DNA from: an uncultured Chloroflexota bacterium
Lineage (GTDB): Bacteria; Chloroflexota; Dehalococcoidia; UBA3495
NCBI GenBank assembly: GCA_913052545.1
Contig: CAJXEF010000046.1
Coordinates: 1-13,290, forward strand
Reading direction: 5' to 3'
DNA length: 13,290 bases
In this document: positions 1-6,343 of the stretch, one piece after another
How the letters are laid out: each line of letters starts with the position of its first letter
How positions within the stretch are numbered: the first letter of the stretch is position 1
Notes under the pieces: model-generated
What the model was told of the DNA's origin: nothing
Seen by the model: the letters and a program-made list of their open reading frames with translations, nothing else
Database searches by the model: none
Position numbers and translations under genes: made by a program

Positions 1-146
1 ATACCGCGGTAATAATAAGCTGGGGCAAAATTATCGTTCTCAAGGATCGCTCTATTAAAGCAATCCATAGCTTTATCGAACAAGCCATATTGGGAATAAT
101 ATTGCCCTTGTGCGACCAATTCATATTCTGTTGGTGAGTTAGCCAT
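1..146 (-). CDS. TPR-repeat protein, N-terminal fragment (continues past the window edge)
   Basis: Only the first 48 codons are in the window; the C-terminus lies beyond position 1. The translation begins MANSPTEYELVAQGQYY and continues with a tetratricopeptide-type helix pair: the G at YGLF, an alanine at DKAMDCF, then NRAIL and an N-x-APAYYYRG start of the next repeat. The spacing A/G-x7-G-x7-A-x3-F-x2-A fits the TPR consensus. The ATG lies three bases beyond the stop codon of the upstream acetyltransferase gene on the same strand, so the two are almost certainly cotranscribed and perhaps translationally coupled. There is no clear SD of its own. No signal peptide is visible. TPR domains are protein-binding scaffolds; the partner cannot be told from this fragment. 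Confidence 0.75.
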   Translation of the reverse strand, partial: MANSPTEYELVAQGQYYSQYGLFDKAMDCFNRAILENDNFAPAYYYRG

Positions 147-149
147 GTT

Positions 150-614
150 CTACCGATCAAATTCGATTTCGTACATGTCGTAATTAGATGTTGACATACC
201 TAAATTGTGATAGACCCTTTGTGCAATGGTGTTGTCTCTATCTACGTAAAGGCGGATCCCACAAATGTTGCCGTTGTTTTTAGCTAAACTTAGGACTTCT
301 TCATTTAACGCTCTGTAGACACCGCGTTTTCGATGATCCTGCTTGATATAAACGCTTTGTATCCACCAGAAATAACCATTTCTCCAATCGCTCCATTCGG
401 ATGTTATCATTAATTGCCCGACTACAGTTCCTGAGAAAACGGCTATCAGGTAAAATCCTTTCGATGGGTCGCTTAGGACTTCTGAGACGCCCTGTTTTAG
501 GGTTATATAATCTAACGTTTTACCTTCGGTTTCCAATGCCATTGCGTTGTTAAAGCCAACGATATTAGATATATCTAATATCGTTGCATTCCGAATTATT
601 ATAGGATTGTCCAA
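150..614 (-). CDS. GNAT family N-acetyltransferase
   Basis: A 154-residue single-domain protein, normal for the GCN5-related acyl-CoA N-acetyltransferases. The N-terminal IIIRNATILDISNIV is the usual first strand and helix. The segment WIQSVYIKQDHRKRGVYRAL (residues about 84-103) is motif A: a beta4 strand ending in V-Y-I, then the pyrophosphate loop, here H-R-K-R-G-V-Y rather than the textbook Q/R-x-x-G-x-G/A. The segment LYVDRDNTIAQRVYHNLGM is motif B, with N-x-x-A-x-x-x-Y-x-x-x-G-M. The start is TTG, chosen because an AAGGTGAT SD lies seven bases upstream and no ATG fits. It is first in a two-gene unit with the TPR protein. The acceptor substrate (small amine, aminoglycoside or protein) cannot be told from sequence. 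It looks unrelated to the catabolic genes, from which it diverges. Confidence 0.88.
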   Translation of the reverse strand: MDNPIIIRNATILDISNIVGFNNAMALETEGKTLDYITLKQGVSEVLSDPSKGFYLIAVFSGTVVGQLMITSEWSDWRNGYFWWIQSVYIKQDHRKRGVYRALNEEVLSLAKNNGNICGIRLYVDRDNTIAQRVYHNLGMSTSNYDMYEIEFDR

Positions 615-621
615 CTAAAAT

Positions 622-629
622 ATCACCTT
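622..629 (-). promoter_or_regulatory. Ribosome binding site supporting a TTG start
   Basis: Read on the minus strand, AAGGTGAT is followed by seven bases and then TTG of the acetyltransferase gene. It is a good anti-SD match at normal spacing and is the reason for accepting the rare TTG start. Confidence 0.65.
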
Positions 630-687
630 CTACCAGTCCCATGTATGAGTTGACTTCACGCTTAAAGTAACTTCATTCTAGTTAAAT

Positions 688-716
688 ACTCTAGGATAGC
701 TAGGATATTGTGTCAA
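688..716 (-). promoter_or_regulatory. Sigma70-type promoter for the GNAT-TPR unit
   Basis: On the minus strand a perfect TTGACA -35 box (711-716) is followed after exactly 17 bp by TAGAGT (688-693), a four-of-six match to TATAAT. The predicted leader to the TTG start is about 65-70 nt. The spacer holds a tandem repeat, CTAGGATA at 691-698 and 700-707 on the plus strand, which could be an operator; this is speculative. Confidence 0.6.
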
Positions 717-777
717 TTCATAGTATGGCGTAATCTCGATCTATTACAAAGGCGTAAAAATCCTAATGCAGCTAGCA

Positions 778-783
778 TATAAT
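778..783 (+). promoter_or_regulatory. Perfect -10 box just before the amidohydrolase ATG (possible leaderless start)
   Basis: TATAAT ends seven bases before the ATG, so transcription would begin at or within a base or two of the A of the start codon. There is no convincing SD in AATAAGTAGAATG, unlike most genes in this window. No good -35 is seen at 16-18 bp. The match may be chance in A+T-rich intergenic DNA, but perfect -10, missing SD and exact spacing agree with a leaderless mRNA. Confidence 0.4.
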
Positions 784-790
784 AAGTAGA

Positions 791-2167
791 ATGATAAGCA
801 AAATTAAAATAACAGGTGCGAAGTTTGTCGTTACTATGGACCCCGAACGGCGGATTGTTACAGATGGAGCTGTTTTAATAGAAAATAATAGGATCGTAGG
901 AGTTGGTAAGGCTGACGATTCTAAAGAGTGGAACGCGAACCAGGTTATTGATGCTTCCGAGATGGTGATTACTCCAGGATTTATTAATGGACACTTACAT
1001 GCCAGCTACGCTCATGCAACTAGGGGTATATTCCCAGATGGATTAGGATCAGAATACCTTCCAAACGTATTCAGTTTGCAAAGCGCAATGACCCCCACAG
1101 AAGAATATTGGACTTCTTTATTAGCTATAACAGAACTTTTAAAATATGGAACTACTTGCTTTCTAGACCCCGGCAGTACCAAGTACCTTGACGCTTGTAT
1201 AGGTGCGTACGAACAATCTGGCTGCAGGGTAGTCATGGGTACTCAGGTTGTTGATAAGCCGAACCCTTTGAATTTACCTGTAACTTCATCTAAGGACGCG
1301 TCGATACTGATCCGGGATACCATTGAAATGTACGATCACGAGTTGGATGACCGTGTAAGGGCTTGGGCTATGCCGTTTTCCCCGGAATTTGCCAGTATTA
1401 CTCTTTTGCGATCAGCCAAGGATATAGCTGATCAGTATGGGACAGGCTTAACCCTGCATTTCAACAATAGTTTCCAGTATGTCACGGATTGCCACAGGCA
1501 GAACGGCCTTAGACCTAGCCATTTACTAAGTAATAATAGCATTCTTGGTAAGAATGTTTTATTGTCGCACGGGTTGGGGTTAGATGAATCCGAGGTAGTT
1601 TGTTTGGCTGAGAGCGGCGTTAATGTAGTTGTGTGTCCTACTGCTGCTGTTAAATCTGGATATGGTATGACTCAATCCGGCCTTTTGCCGGAGATGCTAA
1701 CCCAGGGATTAACGGTTTGTTTAGGGACAGATGCGGGCAATAACTCTAATCTAATTGAGACCATGAGGGCTATGTATCTGGCTGCGGTTTTATATAAAGA
1801 TAGTCGGGAGGATGTTAATCTGATACCTCCGGAGACTGCCCTAGAAATGGCTACGATCAACGGGGCAGAAGCATTAGGCTTGTCTAATGAAATCGGATCT
1901 ATAGAAGTAGGTAAAAAGGCAGACTTGGTACTATTCGACAGCAAACGCCCAGAATGGAGGAGTATGTTTAACCCAATCAACAATCTGGTTTACAATGCAG
2001 ATGGTCGGAGTGTACATACTGTGATAGTAGATGGTCGCGTGGTTGTTGAAAATCATGTTCCTGTTTATGCAGACGAGTGGGAAATAATTCAGAAAGTCCA
2101 AGAATTGGGGGAGAATTTACTCTCTCGGACTGGTATTAAGTTTCCTTCCGTGTGGCCGATAATCTAG
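791..2167 (+). CDS. Amidohydrolase-superfamily protein (ATZ/TRZ-like), atypical catalytic residue
   Basis: A 458-residue metal-dependent hydrolase of the TIM-barrel amidohydrolase superfamily, with the small beta-sandwich formed by both termini as in the atrazine chlorohydrolase/guanine deaminase group. Visible ligands are the HxH pair H68/H70 in FINGHLHASYA, H223 in LTLHFNNS, H260 in LLSHGLGL and D314 in LGTDAGNNSN. VCPTAAVKSGYG (281-292) is the usual strand-7 loop. GSIEVGKKADLVLFD (369-383) is the typical C-terminal sandwich segment. The odd point is N226, where deaminases of this family have the catalytic Glu of H-x-x-E. This argues against a standard cytosine/adenosine/guanine deaminase; another C-N or C-X hydrolysis is likelier. 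The gene has no good SD and may be leaderless. It is followed after 50 bp by a PAL-like propeller gene on the same strand. No signal peptide, so cytoplasmic. The substrate is unknown. Confidence 0.88.
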   Translation: MISKIKITGAKFVVTMDPERRIVTDGAVLIENNRIVGVGKADDSKEWNANQVIDASEMVITPGFINGHLHASYAHATRGIFPDGLGSEYLPNVFSLQSAMTPTEEYWTSLLAITELLKYGTTCFLDPGSTKYLDACIGAYEQSGCRVVMGTQVVDKPNPLNLPVTSSKDASILIRDTIEMYDHELDDRVRAWAMPFSPEFASITLLRSAKDIADQYGTGLTLHFNNSFQYVTDCHRQNGLRPSHLLSNNSILGKNVLLSHGLGLDESEVVCLAESGVNVVVCPTAAVKSGYGMTQSGLLPEMLTQGLTVCLGTDAGNNSNLIETMRAMYLAAVLYKDSREDVNLIPPETALEMATINGAEALGLSNEIGSIEVGKKADLVLFDSKRPEWRSMFNPINNLVYNADGRSVHTVIVDGRVVVENHVPVYADEWEIIQKVQELGENLLSRTGIKFPSVWPII

Positions 2168-2217
2168 ATGTTCACCTCGGATTTTAAACCAATAACATAT
2201 AGAAGGATGGATCGTAT

Positions 2218-3096
2218 ATGACTATAGTTGGATCAGGAAATTATACCTATGAACTAATTCAAGATTGGCCTAAAATGCCAACTGGGCAATCTCTTGGGGT
2301 AGTAAGTTCTGTTGCGACCGATTCTCAACATCGTGTATATGCTTTTCAACGGCAAGACCCTCCAGTCATGGTTTTTGACCGAGACGGAAATTATCTTAAT
2401 TGCTGGGGTATAGGAGCAATAACTGACCCGCACGGGATTAATATAGTGGACGACGAAGTTTACGTTACGGATCGGTCCGACCATGTGGCGGTGAAGTTCA
2501 CATTGGATGGTAAGCCTATCCAGGTGATTGGCGACCGGGGTGTATTCTCAGATACGGGTTGCGAAAATCCGGGTGATTTGTGCCCAAGAGCTGCTGGCCC
2601 TTTTAATTATTGTACTGAGATGTCGACTAGTCCTTCCGGTGACATATACATATCTGATGGGTACAGGAATGCCAGGGTACATAGATTTAGCAGCGACGGG
2701 CGTTTAATCCATTCTTGGGGCCAACCTGGAAAAGACTCCCCAGGAGAATTCCACCTAGTTCACAGTCTTTTGGTGGATCCCGATGGGAAAGTGTATGTAT
2801 GTGATAGGGCTAACCGGAGGGTACAGATATTTTCACCTGATGGGGAGTTCATTACTATGTGGACTGGAATGGGCGGGCCGGACAATATCGTTCGAGATTC
2901 CGAAGGTATATTTTATATTGCTGAACAAGCAGATGAATCTGGGGATTCACATGTAAGTATTTGGGATGCTGATGGTACGGTTCTTGAAAGATGGCCAATA
3001 CGACATGCTCACGGCCTGGAGGTGGATGCTAATGGAGATATTTATTTAGGATTAACTATAGAGCAAAGCGTAGACAAATACGTCAGGCAACGGTAG
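2218..3096 (+). CDS. Six-bladed NHL beta-propeller, PAL (alpha-hydroxyglycine amidating lyase)-like, copy 1
   Basis: A 292-residue protein made entirely of NHL-type blades; motifs such as GDIYISDGYRNARVHRFSSDG and KVYVCDRANRRVQIF recur. The order of key residues matches my recollection of rat PAL: R45 (FQRQDPP) for Arg533, H72 (DPHGI) for His585, Y149 (SDGYRN) for Tyr654, H182 (LVHSLLVD) for His690, R197 (CDRANRR) for Arg706 and H265 (HAHGLEVD) for His786. The acidic residue after the last His in PAL (Asp787) is Gly266 here. PAL uses zinc to split a carbinolamide into amide and glyoxylate, so a similar lyase reaction is plausible but unproven. No signal peptide and no fused copper monooxygenase domain, unlike animal PAM. 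An AGAAGGATGG SD precedes the ATG. Probably cotranscribed with the amidohydrolase upstream. It could instead be a non-enzymatic NHL scaffold. Confidence 0.85.
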   Translation: MTIVGSGNYTYELIQDWPKMPTGQSLGVVSSVATDSQHRVYAFQRQDPPVMVFDRDGNYLNCWGIGAITDPHGINIVDDEVYVTDRSDHVAVKFTLDGKPIQVIGDRGVFSDTGCENPGDLCPRAAGPFNYCTEMSTSPSGDIYISDGYRNARVHRFSSDGRLIHSWGQPGKDSPGEFHLVHSLLVDPDGKVYVCDRANRRVQIFSPDGEFITMWTGMGGPDNIVRDSEGIFYIAEQADESGDSHVSIWDADGTVLERWPIRHAHGLEVDANGDIYLGLTIEQSVDKYVRQR

Positions 3097-3120
3097 GGTC
3101 GGTGATTAGCACTTAGTAAA

Positions 3121-3164
3121 TTTAAAAACTGGGTGGCAAGAATTCCTGCCACCCAGTTTTTAAA
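3121..3164. terminator. Bidirectional intrinsic terminator (18-bp perfect inverted repeat)
   Basis: Arms at 3121-3138 and 3147-3164 are perfectly complementary over 18 bp, with an 8-nt loop AGAATTCC. The core CTGGGTGGCA is G+C-rich and is flanked by A5 on one side and T5 on the other, so either strand gives a stem followed by U residues. It lies between the ends of the two tail-to-tail propeller genes and should stop both. Confidence 0.93.
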
Positions 3165-3181
3165 CAAACTTTATAACATTA

Positions 3182-4081
3182 TTAGCCCTTTTTGACGTAT
3201 TTATCTATGCCCACACCATCTGGGACTCCTATATATATGTCTCCGTGGTGATCCATCCAGCTTCCATGTCCTCCTCGTATAACCCATCTGGCGAGTAGGG
3301 TGCCATTACTGTCCATCAGGCTGATTCGCGAATCTGTGTCAGTGGTGAACCCTTGACGGGCATCGTTCCCCCCTTCGCTTATGCAGAAGATGCCATCGGC
3401 ATCTTGGGATATGTCCATGGGCCGTAACAAATCGGTCCACATTCCAATATATCCCCCATCTTGGTCGAATATCTGCATCCGATTGTTTTCACGGTCGCAT
3501 ACATACAATAATCCATCGGCGCCGACCATCATGCTGTGCACTAGATGGAATTCGTTAGGGCCACCTTTTCCGGGTTGTCCCCATGAAGACTTTAACTGTC
3601 CATCTGAGCTAAATCTATGTACCCTGGCATTCCTGTACCCATCCGAAACATATAAATCACCAGAAGGAGATGGGACTAATTCTGTTGGATAGTTGAAAGG
3701 GCCTGCGGCTCTTGGGACCAGTTCTCCCGGTACTTCGCATCCTGTATCAGAATGAACACCTCTGTCTCCTATTACCTGTAGAGGCTTTCCATCCAACGTA
3801 TATTTAAGGCAGACGGAGTCTTCTCGATCAGTTATATAGACTATGTCGTCATGGATAAATATTCCGTGAGGATTTTCTATCGCATTTAGCCCCCATGAAC
3901 CGGCGAAACTACCGTCACGATTGAAAATTATTATGGGTGGGTCTTTTCGTTGAAATCCGTATACCCGATGTTGTGAATCAGTTGCTACTGCACTGACCAT
4001 GCCAAATGTTTCACCGGCTGGTAATTTTGCCCAGCTCTCTACAAGTTCATACGTGTATTTTCCACTGCCAACGGTTGTCAT
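3182..4081 (-). CDS. Six-bladed NHL beta-propeller, PAL-like, copy 2
   Basis: A 299-residue paralogue of the plus-strand propeller protein, roughly 60% identical by hand count and collinear up to about residue 230, where a loop of a few residues is inserted (GGNDARQGFTTDTD). All PAL-equivalent positions are kept at the same numbering: R45, H72, Y149, H182, R197, then H272 (GGHGSWMD). As in copy 1, the residue after the last His is Gly, not Asp. The blade between residues 210 and 260 and the region around H272 differ most, which suggests different substrate pockets on a shared metal site. A textbook AAAGGAGG SD lies nine bases before the ATG. No signal peptide. The gene is monocistronic and ends at the shared terminator. 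A long hairpin with a T-tract lies about 90 bp upstream on its coding strand and could control it. Catalysis is inferred, not shown. Confidence 0.85.
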   Translation of the reverse strand: MTTVGSGKYTYELVESWAKLPAGETFGMVSAVATDSQHRVYGFQRKDPPIIIFNRDGSFAGSWGLNAIENPHGIFIHDDIVYITDREDSVCLKYTLDGKPLQVIGDRGVHSDTGCEVPGELVPRAAGPFNYPTELVPSPSGDLYVSDGYRNARVHRFSSDGQLKSSWGQPGKGGPNEFHLVHSMMVGADGLLYVCDRENNRMQIFDQDGGYIGMWTDLLRPMDISQDADGIFCISEGGNDARQGFTTDTDSRISLMDSNGTLLARWVIRGGHGSWMDHHGDIYIGVPDGVGIDKYVKKG

Positions 4082-4173
4082 AAATGGGTCCTCCTTTATT
4101 CAACTTGTGGTCTCCTGGTTAATTTGACGAGAGAAAACGTCTTCAGTCTATGTTTCTCATGTACAGCATATCT

Positions 4174-4251
4174 AAAAAAAGACTTTTGGGCTACCGACCC
4201 GGACCATTACACAGTGACACATGGCCGTAGCCCAAAAGCGTGAATCTTTTT
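4174..4251 (-). terminator. Long hairpin with T-tract on the minus strand (terminator or leader attenuator)
   Basis: CTTTTGGGCTAC (4183-4194) pairs perfectly with GTAGCCCAAAAG (4227-4238). Inside, GGACCAT (4201-4207) pairs with ATGGCC (4221-4226) with one bulged A. On the minus strand the stem is followed by TC and seven T residues (4174-4180), a strong intrinsic terminator. On the plus strand the T5 run (4247-4251) comes only after seven intervening bases plus TC. The outer A/T runs could extend the stem around a 6-nt bulge. It lies upstream of, not after, the minus-strand propeller gene, so it either ends a short unannotated transcript or attenuates that gene's leader. Confidence 0.6.
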
Positions 4252-4260
4252 AATCATGTA

Positions 4261-4290
4261 TTAACAAATTGGCAGTTAACTTCATATAAT
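4261..4290 (+). promoter_or_regulatory. Sigma70-type promoter for the HAD-LLM operon
   Basis: TTAACA (4261-4266, five of six to TTGACA) and a perfect TATAAT (4285-4290) are separated by 18 bp. The predicted mRNA starts near 4297, with a leader of about 105 nt before the HAD ATG. Confidence 0.6.
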
Positions 4291-4401
4291 GTCCGAGATT
4301 TCTCAATTTATCTCCCGAACTACTCGGGCATTCTTGCAGCAATTTGCATATACTGAGGGTGTTTTTAACCATTAAATATTAACGGCTCGGTCTTGATTAG
4401 G

Positions 4402-5184
4402 ATGAAAAATAAAATTGCATTGGTTTTTGATTTTGATGGGACTGTTTCTCCTAGTGTAATGTTATCCTTGATTTTTGATGCCACGGGGATAAATGAACAT
4501 GAGTTTTGGTCGTACGCCGGAACATTGGCGGATTTAGGATATGATAGAGAGCTTTCGTATTTAAAGGCCCTGTGTGATTTTTGTACACAGCAAGGTATCA
4601 AATTGACTAATAATAAGCTGAGGGAAATTGGATCCCAACTGCAATTCTACCCGGGGTTCCCCGAAATAATAGATCGTCTCAAACTAGTATCCCATAGTTT
4701 AGGGTTTACTTTGGAGGTTTACGTAATAACTGCTGGACTCCAAGAAATGGTAGAAGGCTCAAAATTGGGACCGTATTTGACCCGTTGCTGGGGGTGCCTA
4801 TATGGCGAAAATGATGAAGGATCGATCTCTTTTCCAATGCAGGTCGTTACATCTGCTAATAAAGTGGAAAAGTTGTATTTGATCAAGCGGCAGTTGTTGG
4901 AACACAAGAATGAATACCAGGTTAACTTAGTAGAACCCCGGGGTGATCTGATTCCCTGGGCCAATTTGGTCTATTTGGCAGATGGAGCTACGGATGTGCC
5001 GGCATTTGAGGTGGTAAGGAGAGGAGGTGGTCTGACGATTGCAATATATGATCCGGATGTAGGGAATATCGAACGTAACATGATAGCGGGTAGGACACAT
5101 TTACTGGCTACTGCGGATTACAGAGAAGGTAGCTACTTAGATCTGGTTCTGAACGCTGCAATAAAAAACGCTGAGCGACTTTAG
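4402..5184 (+). CDS. HAD-superfamily phosphatase
   Basis: A 260-residue haloacid-dehalogenase-fold hydrolase. Motif I is VFDFDGTVSP, with nucleophile D10 and general acid D12. Motif II is the Thr in VITAG (T110). Motif III is the Lys in SANKVEK (K154). Motif IV is LADGATD (D194 and D198), which binds Mg2+. The helical stretch between residues about 20 and 90 is a C1-type cap. The layout resembles phosphoserine phosphatase-like HADs, but the substrate cannot be assigned. I chose the ATG rather than a TTG three codons upstream, because the typical HAD N-terminus starts right before the first strand (MKNKIALVFDFDGT). Neither start has a clear SD. The LLM monooxygenase gene follows after 31 bp, so the two are probably one operon. 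No signal peptide; cytoplasmic. Confidence 0.87.
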   Translation: MKNKIALVFDFDGTVSPSVMLSLIFDATGINEHEFWSYAGTLADLGYDRELSYLKALCDFCTQQGIKLTNNKLREIGSQLQFYPGFPEIIDRLKLVSHSLGFTLEVYVITAGLQEMVEGSKLGPYLTRCWGCLYGENDEGSISFPMQVVTSANKVEKLYLIKRQLLEHKNEYQVNLVEPRGDLIPWANLVYLADGATDVPAFEVVRRGGGLTIAIYDPDVGNIERNMIAGRTHLLATADYREGSYLDLVLNAAIKNAERL

Positions 5185-5215
5185 CTTCAGGATAGCTCAA
5201 ATATAGGAGAGTGTA

Positions 5216-6298
5216 ATGAATTACGGATTGTTCATGATGCCATCGCATCCTCCAGAACGCGAACTGTTTGAAGCCCATAAATGGGATCTGAAATGTTTAT
5301 CTTTAGCAGATGATCTTGGTTTTTCTGAGGCGTGGATAGGAGAGCATTACACTGCACCTTGGGAACCTATCCCGTCTCCTGATCTTATGATAGCCCAAGC
5401 TTTGATGTTAACTAAGAATATTAAACTCTGTACGGGTGTTCATCTTTTGCCATATCATCATCCTGCCGAATTAGCTTGCCGAGTTGCATACCTAGACCAT
5501 CTAGCGCAAGGAAGATTTATGTTTGGGATAGGGGCAGGTGGACTGCCTACCGATTATTCAATGTTCGATGTTGATGGTACGAATGGGCAACACCGTGAAA
5601 TGACCCAGGAGTCTATTGATATAATTCTGAAACTCTGGTCAAGCGAAGAACCATTCGAATACCACGGTAAATTTTGGAACGTTAATCACCCTGACCCACA
5701 GCTGTCCCTTAAACATTTCATTAAGCCATTTCAGAAACCTCATCCTCCTATTGGAGTAGCCTCAGTAAGTGTGGGATCTGAAACGTTGAAAATAGCCGGA
5801 GAACGAGGGTTCATTCCGATGAGCCTGGCTTTTAATGAAGAATATGTGAAAAGTCACTGGGATGCTATTTTGGAAGGTGCGTCCCGGACTGGGAAAAATC
5901 CAACCCGCCGTGATTGGAGAATTACAAGGGACATATGGGTATCCGATTCAGACGATGAAGCGTATGACTCCGCTTTAAATGGCATGTTAGGGAGAGTTTG
6001 GGGGGAATATTTGTTGCCTCTCTTTGATAATTTCGGAATGATACATGTAATTAAACATGACTCTAATGTACCGGACTCTGCTGTTACACCCGAATATATG
6101 GCCGATAACGTTTGGCTGATAGGATCCCCTGATACCGTCAAACAAAAAATTTTAAACCTGTATGAAATGTGCGGGGGATTCGGGACCTTACTTTCTCTAG
6201 TTTATGACAATATCGACAGTCAGGTTAGCTGGGAAAAATCCATGAATCTGTTGGCCAAAGAAGTCATGCCAGAATTCAGCACATTAATGCCAGGTTAA
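5216..6298 (+). CDS. LLM-class flavin-dependent monooxygenase, LimB-like
   Basis: A 360-residue member of the bacterial luciferase-like monooxygenase family (TIM barrel binding FMN or F420). Landmarks are MNYGLFMMPSHPP at the first strand, GFSEAWIGEHYTAPWEPIPS (residues about 36-55), TGVHLLPYHHPAELA, and the flavin-phosphate-region segment GRFMFGIGAGGLPTDY. The H-R-E-M-x-x-E-S-x-D-I-I helix follows. The motifs resemble the flavin-dependent limonene monooxygenase (LimB) branch, which hydroxylates or epoxidises hydrophobic substrates with reduced flavin and O2. FMN-dependent members need a separate flavin reductase; none is in this window, so an unlinked reductase or F420 is implied. The AGGAGA SD is five bases from the ATG. 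It is downstream of the HAD gene in the same operon and converges on the Baeyer-Villiger gene. The substrate is unknown. Confidence 0.9.
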   Translation: MNYGLFMMPSHPPERELFEAHKWDLKCLSLADDLGFSEAWIGEHYTAPWEPIPSPDLMIAQALMLTKNIKLCTGVHLLPYHHPAELACRVAYLDHLAQGRFMFGIGAGGLPTDYSMFDVDGTNGQHREMTQESIDIILKLWSSEEPFEYHGKFWNVNHPDPQLSLKHFIKPFQKPHPPIGVASVSVGSETLKIAGERGFIPMSLAFNEEYVKSHWDAILEGASRTGKNPTRRDWRITRDIWVSDSDDEAYDSALNGMLGRVWGEYLLPLFDNFGMIHVIKHDSNVPDSAVTPEYMADNVWLIGSPDTVKQKILNLYEMCGGFGTLLSLVYDNIDSQVSWEKSMNLLAKEVMPEFSTLMPG

Positions 6299-6343
6299 TT
6301 TCTTGTGCGACCATGACTTTAACAATGGTTTAAGTTCAGGACG

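Larger units (their letters stand above)
4082..4401. other. Divergent intergenic region with hairpin and promoter
   Basis: This gap separates the minus-strand propeller gene from the plus-strand HAD gene. It holds the SD of the propeller gene, a long hairpin (4174-4251), a plus-strand promoter (4261-4290) and a small hairpin in the HAD leader, CCCGA (4314-4318) with TCGGG (4324-4328). I found no protein-coding frame with a credible start and SD. A minus-strand promoter for the propeller gene was not clearly identified. Confidence 0.7.

Noticed and set aside
1672..1983. 103-codon open frame on the minus strand inside the amidohydrolase gene
   Set aside because: Composition shadow of the coding strand; no SD and no recognisable domain.
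3381..3692. 103-codon open frame on the plus strand opposite the second propeller gene
   Set aside because: The minus-strand frame encodes conserved propeller motifs across this stretch, and the plus frame has no known domain.
4188..4233. tRNA-like GGGCTAC...GTAGCCC seven-base stem
   Set aside because: The enclosed length is only 46 nt, with no T-loop sequence and no anticodon arm; it is part of the longer hairpin.
4393..4395. TTG as the start of the HAD gene
   Set aside because: The ATG three codons downstream gives the normal HAD N-terminus, and no SD favours the TTG.
6299..6343. Terminator between the LLM and Baeyer-Villiger genes
   Set aside because: Only a 5-bp ACCAT/ATGGT stem with a 10-nt loop is present and there is no T-tract; too weak to annotate.
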